Assembly (NCBI GenBank): GCA_025201365.1
Contig: JAIXMF010000015.1
Span: 124,001 to 188,000 of the forward strand
DNA from: Syncephalis plumigaleata
Lineage: Eukaryota > Zoopagomycota > Zoopagomycetes > Zoopagales > Piptocephalidaceae
Direction of reading: 5' to 3'
DNA length: 64,000 nt
The notes under the pieces were generated by a model. The model had not been told where the DNA came from and ran no database searches. It was given only the letters and a program-made list of their open reading frames with translations. The position numbers were made by a program, and so were the translations under genes. Every line of letters begins with the position of its first letter. The stretch's first letter is position 1. This document shows positions 32,785 through 45,505 of this stretch, piece by piece.

Positions 32785-33197
32785 CACAGCCCATTTGACT
32801 TGTAATGTTTATGTTGTGTTAGTTAGTTAGTTCATTAAATGATTGATTATTAGAATGAAGAGAATAATGAAGTGTGACATCATCCAATAAACATATTACG
32901 AAATGAAGCAATGTCGTCATCATGTAGTCATACAATACGTAATATGTATTCGTAGTAGAATAGTAGATAATATGGAACATATTACTCGATCGAATGATTA
33001 TAATGAATATAGTTGATTTATTGAAATCGCTAAGAGATAAGATAATAATCGTTGACAAAAGAGCACACATGGCAGTAAACAATAAGAGAGAACATTGTTC
33101 ATATCATATCAAATGATTAAAGAAATAATCACTTTATAGTAGTTGTAGTAGAGTAGTAGTAGGTATAGTGTTACCACCTCAAAAAGAAGAGATCAAT
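32785..33197. other. Intergenic, AT-rich
   Basis: 413 bp between convergent genes. Very AT-rich with TAGTAGTAGTAG-like runs near 33130-33160. No gene seen; probably two 3' ends. Confidence 0.5.
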
Positions 33198-34507
33198 CTA
33201 TACTTGACGTTCAGTCTCCTCAGTAGAGTGTACAAGTACGTCAGTCTCCTCGTAGGCTGGTGGTGACACTACCTCGGTGGCAGACATGATTTGCGGGTCT
33301 TTAAAGTGACCGGCCTTCTTCTCGTCATAACCGTAGTCGAATGAGATGTCATCGTCATTTGGCTCGAGTGCACGATAGGCTGGATCACGACGAGCGCGCC
33401 ATTGAGCGTACATGGCAAATGGCAATGCAACGAACAAGGTGAGCACCAACAACGAGCCGAAGAACGTGGCGAGACCAATACGAACTGCGGCTGGCAAACG
33501 ATGCCAGGCACGAGAGGCGTGTTGAGCGAGTGGATGGCCACCACGATGGCATGGTGACATGTTCTGCTCTTGTTCGGCCATCAATTCGGCGTCAAAGGCA
33601 TCTGGCAAGAAGATGGCAGCACCCGGCATACCGGTGGCCAACATCGGAATAGCCTTTGGTGCACTATGACGAATCATACCAGTGGGGAGGATGTCCAATA
33701 CTTGTTCAATCAAATCGGTTTGCACCACATCGTGTCCGTTGATCTCGAGGATACGCGCTGTAACGACAATGCGACGCACCTTCATGAGAGACTCGGTGAT
33801 ATCGACTGGCGCGTTGCTGTTAGCATCCGGCTCTCCAAGATCGATGGCATCCACTAGGATCTCGTCAGCTTGCGCTTTAACCTTCAACGTGACGATACCC
33901 GTATCGAAAGCGGGCTCAACGTCCTCGGACGTGATTCCCGCTGCTTGACCGCGTGGCGACACTAGAATGTCCGTTTCCACCTGGATTGTCGAGAGACCAA
34001 GATCAACTGGCACACCGTTCACCAATACTTCGTCATCATTGATGTCAAAGTTTAGTTTAACATCCATGATACGCTCGGCAATAATACGGCCATCGTCGTC
34101 TAATAGATCATCGACACGTTCCACCTTGACAGCGAATGTTTCATCACCAAACATGGTTACACTGGTGGGAGACACGGTCATTGTTGTGGTGGATTCATCC
34201 GTGATAGGCGAGGCAGACACAACGCCTATATTGTACAATGCAAATAAAGCATCAAGGTAACATGGAATAGCAGTAATAATAATGCAAGATTAGTCATATG
34301 ATGAATACTCACACACATACACTCTCATATTCCCCTCTCCTTTTCAATTGTCTCTATCATGTTATTGACCATATAGTAGCAGCATACACTCACTCACTCA
34401 CTCACTCTCATACTTCATAATAATAATAAACAATAATTTGTTAACTACTTACCAACTGATAGAATAGCGCAAAGCGCTAAAACACTCCATAACTTGGACC
34501 AACGCAT
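33198..34507 (-). CDS. Type I single-pass membrane protein, function unknown
   Basis: Two exons. The first (from 34507) encodes a signal peptide, MRWSKLWSVLALCAILSVG; after an intron of about 230 nt the second gives VVSASPITDESTTTMTVSP and an acidic, beta-rich ectodomain of about 230 residues (FDINDDEVLVNGVPVDLGLS, VRRIVVTARILEINGHDVVQ). One transmembrane helix near residues 275-300 (IGLATFFGSLLVLTLFVALP) is followed by a basic stop-transfer run (QWRARRDP) and an 80-residue cytosolic tail with DDDISFDYGYDE and a PPAY motif, a possible WW-domain/ubiquitin-ligase docking site. I do not recognise the ectodomain. Topology is well supported by sequence; role is not. Confidence 0.75.
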
Positions 34508-35225
34508 GATGACAATAGTGTATCAGATCAACCAATCAACCAACAAGATAACCAGTTGTATGCAAGAAGCTAGACACAATAGAGGAACGTCTATTTGTCA
34601 AGCAATACGGATATAACTATAAACACAAGAGTCTACTCTCCCAGGTAACCAACTGCAACACAGGTGGAATGTCAAGAGTATTCCAATAACAATGCAAGTA
34701 AAAGATGAAAGCTAAAGAAGCAAAGAAGCAAAGCAGCTAGAGAAATGAGTTCAGTGAAAGGAAAGAGAGTAAGTTGCGAGTAGGATATGTATTGCCACAC
34801 ACACAATGTAGTGATAGTCCAGCAATAAAAAGGAGGAAGAAATGGTGGAAATAAGTGCACAAGCAAATGGGATATCCAGGACTATTTAAGTAGGAGGAGA
34901 AAGAGAAACGACGTCCCACACACACACACACACACACACACACATCCACTATAATATTTCTACTCTTTCTCTATTCACACTTCAATGATTCACATCATAC
35001 AAACATTTCTCCTTTCCGTGCCAATGACATACTCCCAATTAATCATTGTGGCATGATTGCCATTCAATGTCAGATACCAACTATTACTGTTCACTGTTCT
35101 CCTTCTAACTTGCACTACTTCATGGTAGACACGAGATATCGCTATAAATGTATTAACACTCGTGCCGTGTTTTAAAACAGTAAATAAATGGGATGGTAAT
35201 GTTTTATTTGAAAGCATTTACTGTT
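34508..35225. other. Intergenic with (CA)n microsatellite
   Basis: 718 bp upstream of the membrane-protein gene and downstream of TOF1. A perfect (CA)14 run lies at 34917-34944. The hydrophobic frames seen around it arise from this repeat and from pyrimidine bias. No gene supported. Confidence 0.6.
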
Positions 35226-38200
35226 TCAGCTAAGGGGTAGACCATTCCAGTCCTCTTCTTCGTCGTCTTCCGTTTCAATAGTCGGTTCTACTTTTGGTAT
35301 TTCTACTTCCATTTCAATATTGTCATTTGTGATCGGAGATACTGATGATGACGACGGAGAACTAACATCAGGGTTATTAATAGGATGATGTGATGGTGGT
35401 GGTAAGTTATCTGAAGATGCTTCTGTTCTTTGTCGTTTATGCGAACTACTCGTCGTATTACTAGGTGTAATATGCCATTTTGGAAAGAACACCTAAATAG
35501 ATATACAAGTATGCATTAGTAATTAGAATGTGTATTATCATATAACATGTTACCTCTATTGCTAGTAATGGACGTCGTTGCCATGTCTTAATAAATCGAC
35601 CAATACAATGATGAATGAATTGTTGTAATGCATTATAGACTGGATCTTCATTGTTGAGTGTGACTAGTTGATCAAGTATTTGATCGAATAGTTGTAATAC
35701 TGATAGCTATGATGATAATGATAATGACTTGTTAACTCTACACTAATAGGAGTAATAACATCACATCAAATACCTTATAGAATAGCCATTCACATTGACA
35801 TGTAACAAATAGTCGATGGAACATACTAACAATGTGCTTCACTGTACTGATATCAAGTCGTGGTAGTTGTTCCAATAAAATACAATAGGCTTGTACAATT
35901 GATTCGCGTGCAAATCCCTAATTTAATTCAATATCATCATCATCATCGTTGTACATGTATCAATAATGACTTACCATTTGAAATCGAGAGAATTCAAATT
36001 GTCGTTCTGAGGCAATCTGAATAGATGCGCTATTATCTTCATCTTCATCGTCTTCATCTTCATTGCTGTGATGGCTATTCTCGTCATTGTCCCCTTCCTC
36101 TTCTTCTCTATCTTCTTCTGTATTATCTAATACAATAGTCAATATGTCATACTAGTTAATTGCAAGTAGTCTCAATGTTGTTTACCTTTATTCTTGCGTG
36201 AACGTTTTCGCTTTCCACTTCTATGTTGTCGTACAAATAAATGTTGTCGTTCTTGCGAGTAGTGTTCTAACATTTTCAACAAACTATGAATCATAGCTAC
36301 TAGATCAATTAAATAGCTGTAACAAATGGTTAGCCATTAATCATCTATCTTGTACGGAATAACTTACGCGGGATGACGAGCAGCTGATGGTATCTGATAT
36401 AGTTGCACCATTAAATCCAATATCATCTTCTCATAAAAGATGTTTGCTCGTAGTGTTTCAGCGGTAGCACGATGAACCGAGTTGGATGATTGAAACATAA
36501 GCTGTATCATACGTAGCTATCCTCATTGAATGTCAATACTTGTATCGAGTATCATCATTATATATCGTATAGTATATTGCTTACCGTTTGATGGAATGCA
36601 TTTACAGGATGTGCAAGTTCAGTGTAGAGCTAAGTAATCAATCATTAGCATTGCATAATGCAATCGATTCTACATCAGGTATCTACCTTTAAATCACGAC
36701 ATTGTTGAATTCGTTTAATTTGACACAGCACTGTACGTAGACTTAGTGCTTCTGCACAGTGTTCAAACATAAACATATCCTTATTTGACTGTAGATTATC
36801 AATGATAAGTGTTAGATAGTAGCTAGTATACATCGAATATACTTACTGATTCTGTATCATTCGACATGACAAGTAGTTGGAATTCAATAAAGAACGCGAT
36901 AAATGAAAAGAATCGATCAGAGTCCTCGTTGAGGACGTCAGGTCTTCCGATATCCACCGTGTATCGTAGAGAAGCGACCATAGCTAATGACTACCGGATT
37001 AGTATGAATGAATACAATCAATCTGCTACTTACGATTGAAACAGCTACATATAATTGTCTCTGCAGTTTGATAGAGTAGCTTGTTTAGCTCTTTGTCCGA
37101 TTGATATTGCTTTTGCTCAAAGGTCTACACTTGTAATGTTAGTTTATACACAATTGCCTCTAGCTTATACTTGCCCATAGTTTTGCGGTAACGGTTTTCG
37201 GTTTCTTCATCGGTTCTATCGCATTGTGAAATGATAAATGAGGTGTAAATTGTCGTAGAATATTATACTGTGTTCCATCCTACAACCAACAAATACATAA
37301 TGTTAATGTCGTTATTATTCTCTCATTATCTCATTATCTCATTGAGTACTTACTGCCATCTTCTCGGTAATAGCTCCACCAAATCGTGAATGGCGTGACG
37401 GGGCATTACGCTTACGATCCCTACGGATACGCTCTTCTTTCTGAAGTTCTTTGCTTAATAGATCGGTCTGTAAATGAACGGCTTTCGCGTCGATTGCCTC
37501 GTTAACTAGTCGATCAGCTGTGGTTTGCGTGAAAATAAGCTGAATAATCTCCAGTAACAATAGATTCCAAGCGGAAAACTCTTGCGATGCAATAGACGAG
37601 GCCATCACTAGGAATAGTCGGACGAATGACGTACGATGTAATTCCTTGATCAAGTCTACCTTTATCGCAAGGAAAGAAAGCGTCAATTGACTATACGGTA
37701 TACGTGCTCCTCACTTACCTGCATATGCGTATGTTTTAATGTATCAGCCGATGCACTGGTAGGTGCACATGGATCCTCAATGGCTAATAAATTACGAATT
37801 AGCGTCATCAATAATCTTATCAATGCTTGTCGTCGTTCTGAGCGTTCTCTAATTTATATCAATAACTATGAGCAATCGAAGATCCGCATATTGTTTGTGC
37901 AACTTCTTACACATAGGGAATGGAAAGCCAACGCGTAAGTATCGTAAACAATGCCGGCAATGCTCGCTCGTGAATAAACGCGTATTTATAACTCCACAAT
38001 TGTTGTCTTCGTTCCGTCAACCATGGCAATGTTTTCTCGGGTGGCCAAGTCAACGGTACCAATAGTTCCACTAGCCGAACAGAACACGGAATACACCTGC
38101 ATCAATATAATAGGGTCTGCGGTTACATGCTACACCACTCACAACATGCGCCGCATATCAAGTCTTGGTCTTCGGTCTGTCCCTCGTAGGTATTGAGCAG

Positions 38201-38519
38201 AATGGGCAATAGATCAAGGGTCATTATATGCATGTCGCCAATACGGCGTAGTAGCGGTTTGCTTTCCGTACGATCATCCCGTAAAAGATACTGTTTTATA
38301 TCGCGTAGACAGTCTATTTACCAATAAGCAAGCATACATAATAGCGTATGCTAGACATACTTACCGAGACATTCGTCGCCAAGAACGTATCGTCCTTTTT
38401 GTCGGGTTGTATCACTTCCTAGTGTCTGATTGTTTGCATGTATCGTATCTGCAACAGGCTCGAATCCACCCAGTGCCTCGCATACATTAAGAAGAAATGC
38501 CTCCGAGGACACGTTCATT
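35226..38519 (-). CDS. TOF1: TOF1/Timeless, replication fork protection factor
   Basis: Large subunit of the fork protection complex (Tof1-Csm3 / Timeless-Tipin), which slows helicases at barriers and couples replication to the checkpoint. More than ten exons. The N-terminus MNVSSEAFLLNVCEALGGFE and DCLRDIKQYLLRDD are Timeless family hallmarks. They are followed by QLLMTLIRNL-type helices, LIKELHRTSFVRLFLVMASS, SAWNLLLLEIIQLIFTQT and the conserved SRFGGAITEKM segment. Middle exons carry alpha-helical repeats. An Asp/Glu-rich stretch (NEDEDDEDEDN) lies near 36070, and the C-terminus is Ser/Pro-rich then acidic (EDDEEEDWNGLPLS). No frame damage was noticed in the parts I translated. Exon edges between 35500 and 37300 were only skimmed. 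Confidence 0.85.
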
Positions 38520-40599
38520 GTTGATTAAACAAGTGAAGATAAAATAAAATAAAAAGGAAGGAAGGAAAGGAATAAGGAAACGCGTTGTTGCACGATAATA
38601 ATGAAATGACGGTGATGATATAATGACGCGTATACGCGATAATGTACGTGTCTTTTCTCATATTGAAAAAAGTCATATGATTACATCATCATTCGCATAT
38701 CTGCTAGTGGAATTAATATCCAAACAACGTATTCCTCTACTTTCTTTCTTTTACGGTTACCACCGTGATTTACTTGCATGCCCTTGCCATCTACACCGGC
38801 ATCCATTGTTGGCCAATTGATTATGCGACATTTACTACAAATACGAATACTATTCAACTAAATGGATCATCTAACTGCAGAGTATGTTTCATTTGCATTA
38901 ACAATCTAATAAACGTATTTTATTTGTTTTACTTTTACAATTAGTAGATGTTTATTTGTTTTACTACTATTACCATTGATGATGATGATGATGATACCAT
39001 GGTTACTATAGAATCAATGATTGATTGATTAATTAATCCATCTAATTAATTAGTTAGATATCTGTTTACTTGGCAGAATGAGCAAGTGAGTGAGCGAGTG
39101 AGCAAGCAATAGTGGCAGGTGCGAACGATGGCATCATAGAAAAAAGAAAAAAGATCGATGGGTATTTTGCCTACGTAGTCTCCGCCATTACTGGAGAACA
39201 GCTAGACAGAATGGTTTTACATTTTACCATTACGCAACACCATATCATTCACATGCCTATCACTACGGATGGTAGAGTAAGAAAAGAAGACGAGAAAGAT
39301 GTGATGTGATGTGACGTGTCCACTGATACAGCAATGAGCGCATATTCTATATGGTACGTGTGCATGGGAAGTATACACTTCGTGAGCAGCAATAGCAGTA
39401 GTAACAGCAGCAGTAGCAGCAGCGTGATAGTGATAAGCGCTGTTAACGCATGAAACAATGGGAAATGATTATTAGTATTGATCAATTACGTGTTAATAAA
39501 CTTACCAGGTGAGACACATTAATATTTGAGTTTTATTAACCGCTCTTCCCCACTCCTATAGTGACTACTTGGTTATTCGCTACCACGATCCCTACCATTA
39601 TTACGATTACTCTGTCATTACTACTGCTATTGCCAGCTGATATCTCACTTACTGCTGCTATTATCGCGACCTAGCTCATCAATCATTCTCCTCGTCATTC
39701 CATTATTCTTTTTTTTTTTCGTCATCATTGTCTATTACACCAAGCATTATTGTTCATTCTATTCCATCAACGATTATATCACTTTCTACTGCTTCTTTTC
39801 AGCTCTTAACAACCTGCTATTGCACTTTTGATCTGTATTGATTGTATCTTTTTAATCGCACATCCAAACACAGAGTCAACCATTGTATATCGTGTTTAAT
39901 CATCATCATCATCATCATCTACGATATCAACATTGATTCTACGTGAACACTGAATACTTGTTACTACCATCCTACATATCTGTATAATCCATCGTTAACT
40001 GTCTAACTAGCAAGTAGATCAGTATCACTACTGTATATTCTCGTTTGAGACTTGCACCTCTATTCACTTGCTAATACTACTTGTGGTAAGTACATGAACA
40101 CATTCCCTATCTTGGCAATGATATGACCCTTGCTCTCTTTTGCACATTTCATTTACCATTCGATGAACGGTGCGCGTCATCTTTGCTGGCCAATGTTGTC
40201 TCGCTGAGTTGTCGCGAACTGCGTCGTCAGGCTTGTCAAGTATGGCTTGATCTTGATTGCGCAGTTTAACATAGCTTGGCATTCCCTACAAACATATGAT
40301 ACATTTATCGCTGTTCTACATAAGCTACTATCAGTCCAGTTTGCTGTACATTCATTTTCCATATTCTATGCGATCATTCCTTATTGGGATGTCATTTCTT
40401 TCTGTACCAATATTGTAGTGTTCCATTAGATTTGCCATGTAATTGCTTGACAACACTAGTGACTCATCTTTACTAATTTAGTTAGCATACCTTATTTTCA
40501 TTTGATTTCTTCATTTACATGTAACCATATCTAACACGCTTCTGTTTATTCCATTGGATAATAGCGCATTTCTAGCGAGTGTACATCGTTCACTTCATC
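38520..40599. other. Long intergenic/leader region upstream of the MedA-like gene
   Basis: 2.08 kb between the divergent TOF1 and MedA-like starts. From about 39540 onward it is markedly pyrimidine-rich on the plus strand, with a T run (about 39709-39718) and CATCATCATCATCAT at about 39903. Short plus-strand frames (for example 40247-40429) would act as upstream ORFs if the region is transcribed as a leader. Developmental regulators in fungi often have long leaders. No other gene seen. Confidence 0.45.
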
Positions 40600-41234
40600 A
40601 TGGACACGCTTTCCCCGGGTTCGACAGCCTCGGCCCGGGTCACCGCCGATACGTCGCATGGCGCAATGGCCGACTCGGTATTTACCGCCACCACCACCAA
40701 TCTTGTACCTTCATCACTTTTAGCTGACACGATAGTCAATGGTACTGATACGAAAGTATCGGCCAACTCACCACCTGCCACACCACTTGCTGTCATCACC
40801 AATGGCAGTAGTCAATCGAGTGAGGAGCGTGCCTCCACGCATGATAGCGGTTCTACAGCAGATATTGCTTCCATGACACAAACGCAGAAATCATTGTCGG
40901 AACAAGCATTACCTGAGGCGCCTCTCCTATTGCCCGACTTTCCCGATCCATTGGCAGCACTCATGGCCAGTGCCGAACAATCAGACGTTAGCAATGATCA
41001 ACAGACCACGGTGATACTCGCCACCGACGTGAAAGGGCTCGATCAAACGGTATTTCCTACGCCTAATTCACCACCAATGCAACAACGAGGCCATCAACGA
41101 GAAGAGATGCATATTAAGCTCGAGGATACCAGTATCGATTTATCTTCTGAAGATCCAGCTACTGTAGCAGCAGCGGCAGCGGCAGCAGCAGCCGATCTTA
41201 TGTCACTCAATGTGTCATCGACCATGATGCAAGC

Positions 41235-41267
<33 letters not shown>

Positions 41268-43025
41268 GCAACAGCAACAACAGCCAAAATCACATGATCA
41301 ATTGCTTGCCACATCTTTTGATACATCGCAGTCACAATTGGATATGTTATCCAATCTAACACAGACAAGTAATGCGGCAGCCGCAGCAGCAGCAGCAGCA
41401 TTCAACACAAATTATCCACCTTCCATCTCTACATCGATGGACATGCTTGGATCATCGCATGCCATGAACAACTATCCTATGATGGCAGCCAAGACTGAAT
41501 TACGTATTGTGGGCAATCTAGACACCGTGCTATATGACTGGTAAGTAGTTGAATACAATACACACTTTGCTGCTATTATTGACCATTATTGACTATTATT
41601 CAGGCCATTGAAGGAACGTCAAGAGCGTAGACGTCTAGTGGAATTCGCTCCACATCGATCGGGCAACACCATTACTTGCACCTTCCAGCCCATCACTTCG
41701 GGTGATCATAAACCGCCGCACATTGTCGTGTCGTGTATTTTCTGGGAGGAACGCGGTGACTGCTTCATCACCAGTGTGGATTGCATTCATCTGTTGGAGT
41801 CACTGATCGGTGTACGCTTCCAGGTAGAGGAGAAGAATCGTATACGTCGTAATCTCGAGGGATTCCGACCCATTACCGTGTCAAAATGTAAACCGGAAAC
41901 TGCCGAGTTCTTCAAGCTCATCATGTCATTCCCTAATCCGAAGCCGCGTAACATCGAGAAGGACGTTAAAGTCTTTCCTTGGCGTACCCTCCCGCATGCC
42001 TTGCGTAAGATCGTTAACAAATACGTAAGTAACTACTACTACTACTACTAGTAATAACAAGAGCAATACAATACAATGAATCTAATCAACAATACACTTC
42101 CTCTCTCTCTTCTTCTTCTTCTTCTTCTTCTTCTATTGATTAGCAACCGGCAATAAGTAATGCATCATCTCTCGATTTGAATATGTTACAACGTGGTGTC
42201 AGTGGTGCCGCCAGCAATGGTCTAATGCTATCATCGCCCATGACAAGTACACTAGCGGGACAAGGACATGGCGCATCACTAGATAGGCAGCATCGCTATG
42301 GTAAGTAGTAGTAATCTATGCAGATTACTAGTTATTGGTTATTCACCATCCTCTTTATTTATTTATTACTATCTATAGGTTACCATCCATATCCTATGGG
42401 ACGTCGATTCTCACATCCAGCCATGTCGACTACTACTGCTCATTTATTGGCACGCAGTGGAAATGGTCTAGACATGCCAAATCTATCAAAGGAGCAACTA
42501 CAATCGCTCGGTATTAATGCGCAACTTTATCGAACTGCCGGTGTCAATGCTGCCAATTCATTGTCAAATACCGCTGGTACTGCCAACGGTGCTAGTATCG
42601 CTAATCCATTAAGCTCAAGTGGTATCAGTCATCCTGCAACAGATCCACTTGGTGGAGATGCTACCACACCATTCGATATGGAACAAGTGTCCTCTCAAGC
42701 GAATAGCATGCTTGATGGATGGCCTACCGCCATTGACGAGTTTGACGCGACGTTAGGCTTGTCGCCACGTACTCAACAGCAACTACGTCAAGCTGGCCTC
42801 GGTGGTAGACGTCATTCCATCGCTGATCCTTACAGTTTACGTCAAGCTAGTCAGCACTACTTTGATCTCGTTGCGGCCAGTGACACACTAGGCACTAGTT
42901 TAGCCGGTCTCACCAGTGCTACGCGTATGTCAAATGCCGAAGGACGCGACACGAAACAGGAGTTTATCGATTTCAATCCATCGACAGGGGCACCTCCTCC
43001 AGCTGGACTCAATGTTTTCCCTTAA
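40600..43025 (+). CDS. MedA/Ren1-type developmental regulator (DUF7082)
   Basis: Four exons. The N-terminal 300 residues are low-complexity: Ser/Thr-rich, two poly-Ala runs, and a Gln/His-rich tract of about 20 residues. After the exon end at VLYDW comes the conserved domain: RRLVEFAPHRSGNTITCTFQ, VSCIFWEERGDCFITSVDCI, VEEKNRIRRNLEGFRPITVS, FPNPKPRNIEKDVKVFPWRT and LPHALRKIVNKY. This block is the signature of Aspergillus MedA, Fusarium Ren1 and relatives, nuclear regulators of sporulation, adhesion and morphogenesis. The C-terminus (GLSPRTQQQLRQAGLGGRRH) is Ala/Ser/Gln-rich. The start ATG at 40600 is preferred. A CTT repeat fills the third-intron acceptor region (about 42113-42132). Confidence 0.88.
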
Positions 43026-43415
43026 TATCTACAACACGCATCGTTGTATAGCCCTGTTCTCCTCTCTCTCTCTTTCGCTTAATTGCTTAACAAACACATT
43101 AATTCGCTATAATTCATCTTTCTATTCATGATTCTCGTTTTTACTTTCGTTTTGTATATGCATCATCATCATCAATTCATCCTTTATTTTTTCCGGCTAA
43201 AGTAGGGCAGATATGATTGTCATTGATGTGTGTCTGTTGCAGCACTCGTCGATTCATACGCTTATCTTTGTACAGAAATATGACTTTGGTCTTTTACCAT
43301 TTGAATAAAGAAATACTCATTTTATCGTAGTTGCATGCGTGTATAATATATATGTATATGTATAGCATAGGTTTATTCTTTTCTATCTTCTTCAACTTTA
43401 AACAAATCAAGTGTG

Positions 43416-45308
43416 TTACACCTTCAACCAACGAGCAAGTGTGCCAGGTAGTTCATCAAACGTACAAGAGCATTGCTCGCGCGAACCAAGATGGCGTATA
43501 GCTAGCTGGCCTGTTCCCACTTCGTTCTCACCGATTAGAATGGCCACTTTAATGTTCATCTCGCTTGCTTGACCGAGTACACGTCCGAGTCGTTGCACTT
43601 TCCATGTTGTCTGATGTAGCATAGTGCACGAATAACCCGATTGTCGTATCTTGTCGGCAATCCGAGCTGTAAGCGCGTAGATTTGCCCATCGTTTACATC
43701 GCTTGTCGTGGATGGACTGGTTCCATTTGTATTCATCGGTAGACTAATGACAGCAATTTTTGATGAATTATCGCCATCCTCTTCTATATTCAACTTCGAT
43801 TGAGCTAATAACAAAGCAAGTCGATCAATACCAGCTGCCCATCTAATAGCAATAGAATCGACATGTTACTACAATTACAATAATAGTAAGCTAGTTTTTT
43901 TACATTACTTACCCTACTGCAGGTACATTATTAGTACCACCACTCAGTGTACCTACTAGTGTATCATAGCGACCACCCGCCAGAATGGTATCTTGCGATG
44001 CACCCAATTGCGTATCCGTATACTTGATCTCCCAGACAGTGTCATTGTAGTAGTCGAGACCACGTACCAATCGCCAGTTGATAGTGTGTGGTATATCGAG
44101 TGCATGCAACATTTGACATACAAATAGAAAACGCTTCCTACTCTCTGCGGTTAAATGATCAGTAATACGCGGTGCTTGTGCTATAATCGATTGATCCTCC
44201 GGTGATTTCGAATCCAAAATACGTAATGGATTCTCGGTTAATCTAGCGAGCCATTAGTGATGCTGCATGACTATCCAAACAATAAACTAATACCTTCGTT
44301 GACTATCAGTTGAAAGTGTAGCTTTATTTTGCGAGAAATAACGACGCAATATCTCTATGTAATTGCGTCTTTCCTCCATGTTACCAATCGAGTTAATCTC
44401 CAGCTATATCGCGTATTCATATATAATTAATATCAAATCATAACAATAAAGCTAAACCTACTTTGGCAGCACCTGGCAAGTTCAATCGTTGTATAAACGA
44501 CCATCCCATTTGTACAAGTTCCACGTCTGACGATGGATGTTGATAACCAAGCATCTCTACACCGAACTGTTCAAACTACCAGCATTACATGAGTATTAGT
44601 TTAATGTTGACATTGCTCCAATTCGATCATGTCTATTCCGGAATTATTACCTGTCGTAATCGACCTTTTTGCGGTCGTTCATGTCGAAACATCGGGCCAT
44701 GATAGAAGAGACGCGATGATTTCCCGTGAATTTGATGCGATGATATTAAGGCGCGTACAATACCTGTATTATTGTCATTATAATAGATCCAATAGATTGA
44801 TAAATGACTACATATGTATATATATATACTTCATATGTAAGTGTGCATACCCGCTGTTCCCTCAGGTCGTAATGTCAATGCTGTACCATTTTTATCAGTA
44901 AATTTGTACAATTCCTTGCCAATAACATCGGAACTAGTGCCTAGTGAGCGTTCAAATACTTCGGCGTGTTCTAGTATCGGTGTCACTACCTAATAGTAAA
45001 ACGTATATATACATATATGCATATTGTGCTATCGTTCATATTACTCATAACTATCACGTCTTATACAAGCAACAAACCTCGGAGAAGCCGTGTGATTCGG
45101 CAATGCTACGTCCTTGCTCTATAATTCGTCGGTAGAGTCGTGTTTCCGGTGCGAATCGATCACGCATACCGCGTACTGGTCGACAATCAGCTACTGCAGT
45201 GGAACTGCTTAGATAGCGTGTTCCATGATAGGCAACACAACTCACGCTAGTCCGTCCTAGCAGGAATAACGAGCGACGACTAGCTAGGACGCAGTGAGCA
45301 TAAAGCAT
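43416..45308 (-). CDS. Histidyl-tRNA synthetase, bacterial type, probably mitochondrial
   Basis: Class II synthetase charging tRNA-His. Exon 1 encodes a basic, Ser/Arg-rich N-terminus ([20 protein letters not shown]) fitting a mitochondrial presequence, then [20 protein letters not shown] (motif 1 region). Later exons give [20 protein letters not shown] and [20 protein letters not shown] (motif 2), [37 protein letters not shown] and [18 protein letters not shown] (motif 3). The C-terminal anticodon-binding domain ends [21 protein letters not shown] and LAGGRYD with [12 protein letters not shown] resemble bacterial HisS rather than the eukaryotic VARGLDYYTGVIYE form. Baker's yeast uses one gene for both compartments, so a separate bacterial-type enzyme is notable. 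Confidence 0.88.
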
Positions 45309-45505
45309 GTATATTAGAGAAGAGGAGGAAAATACTATAGAGGGAAGATAGATGATTTTTATTTTCGTTAATGATAATGGTAAAAATGATGCTAGCTAAA
45401 TAAGGTAATGATTTGTTTAGAATGTCAAAAGAAACAGCATAGTAGTTCAATATAATTTGTAATAAGTTAAAGAGTAATTGGCAAAAGAATAGGGTAGATA
45501 TATAG

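Noticed and set aside
34672-34949. Hydrophobic minus-strand ORFs
   Set aside because: Generated by the (CA)14 microsatellite and pyrimidine bias; the translation is VCVCVCV-type.
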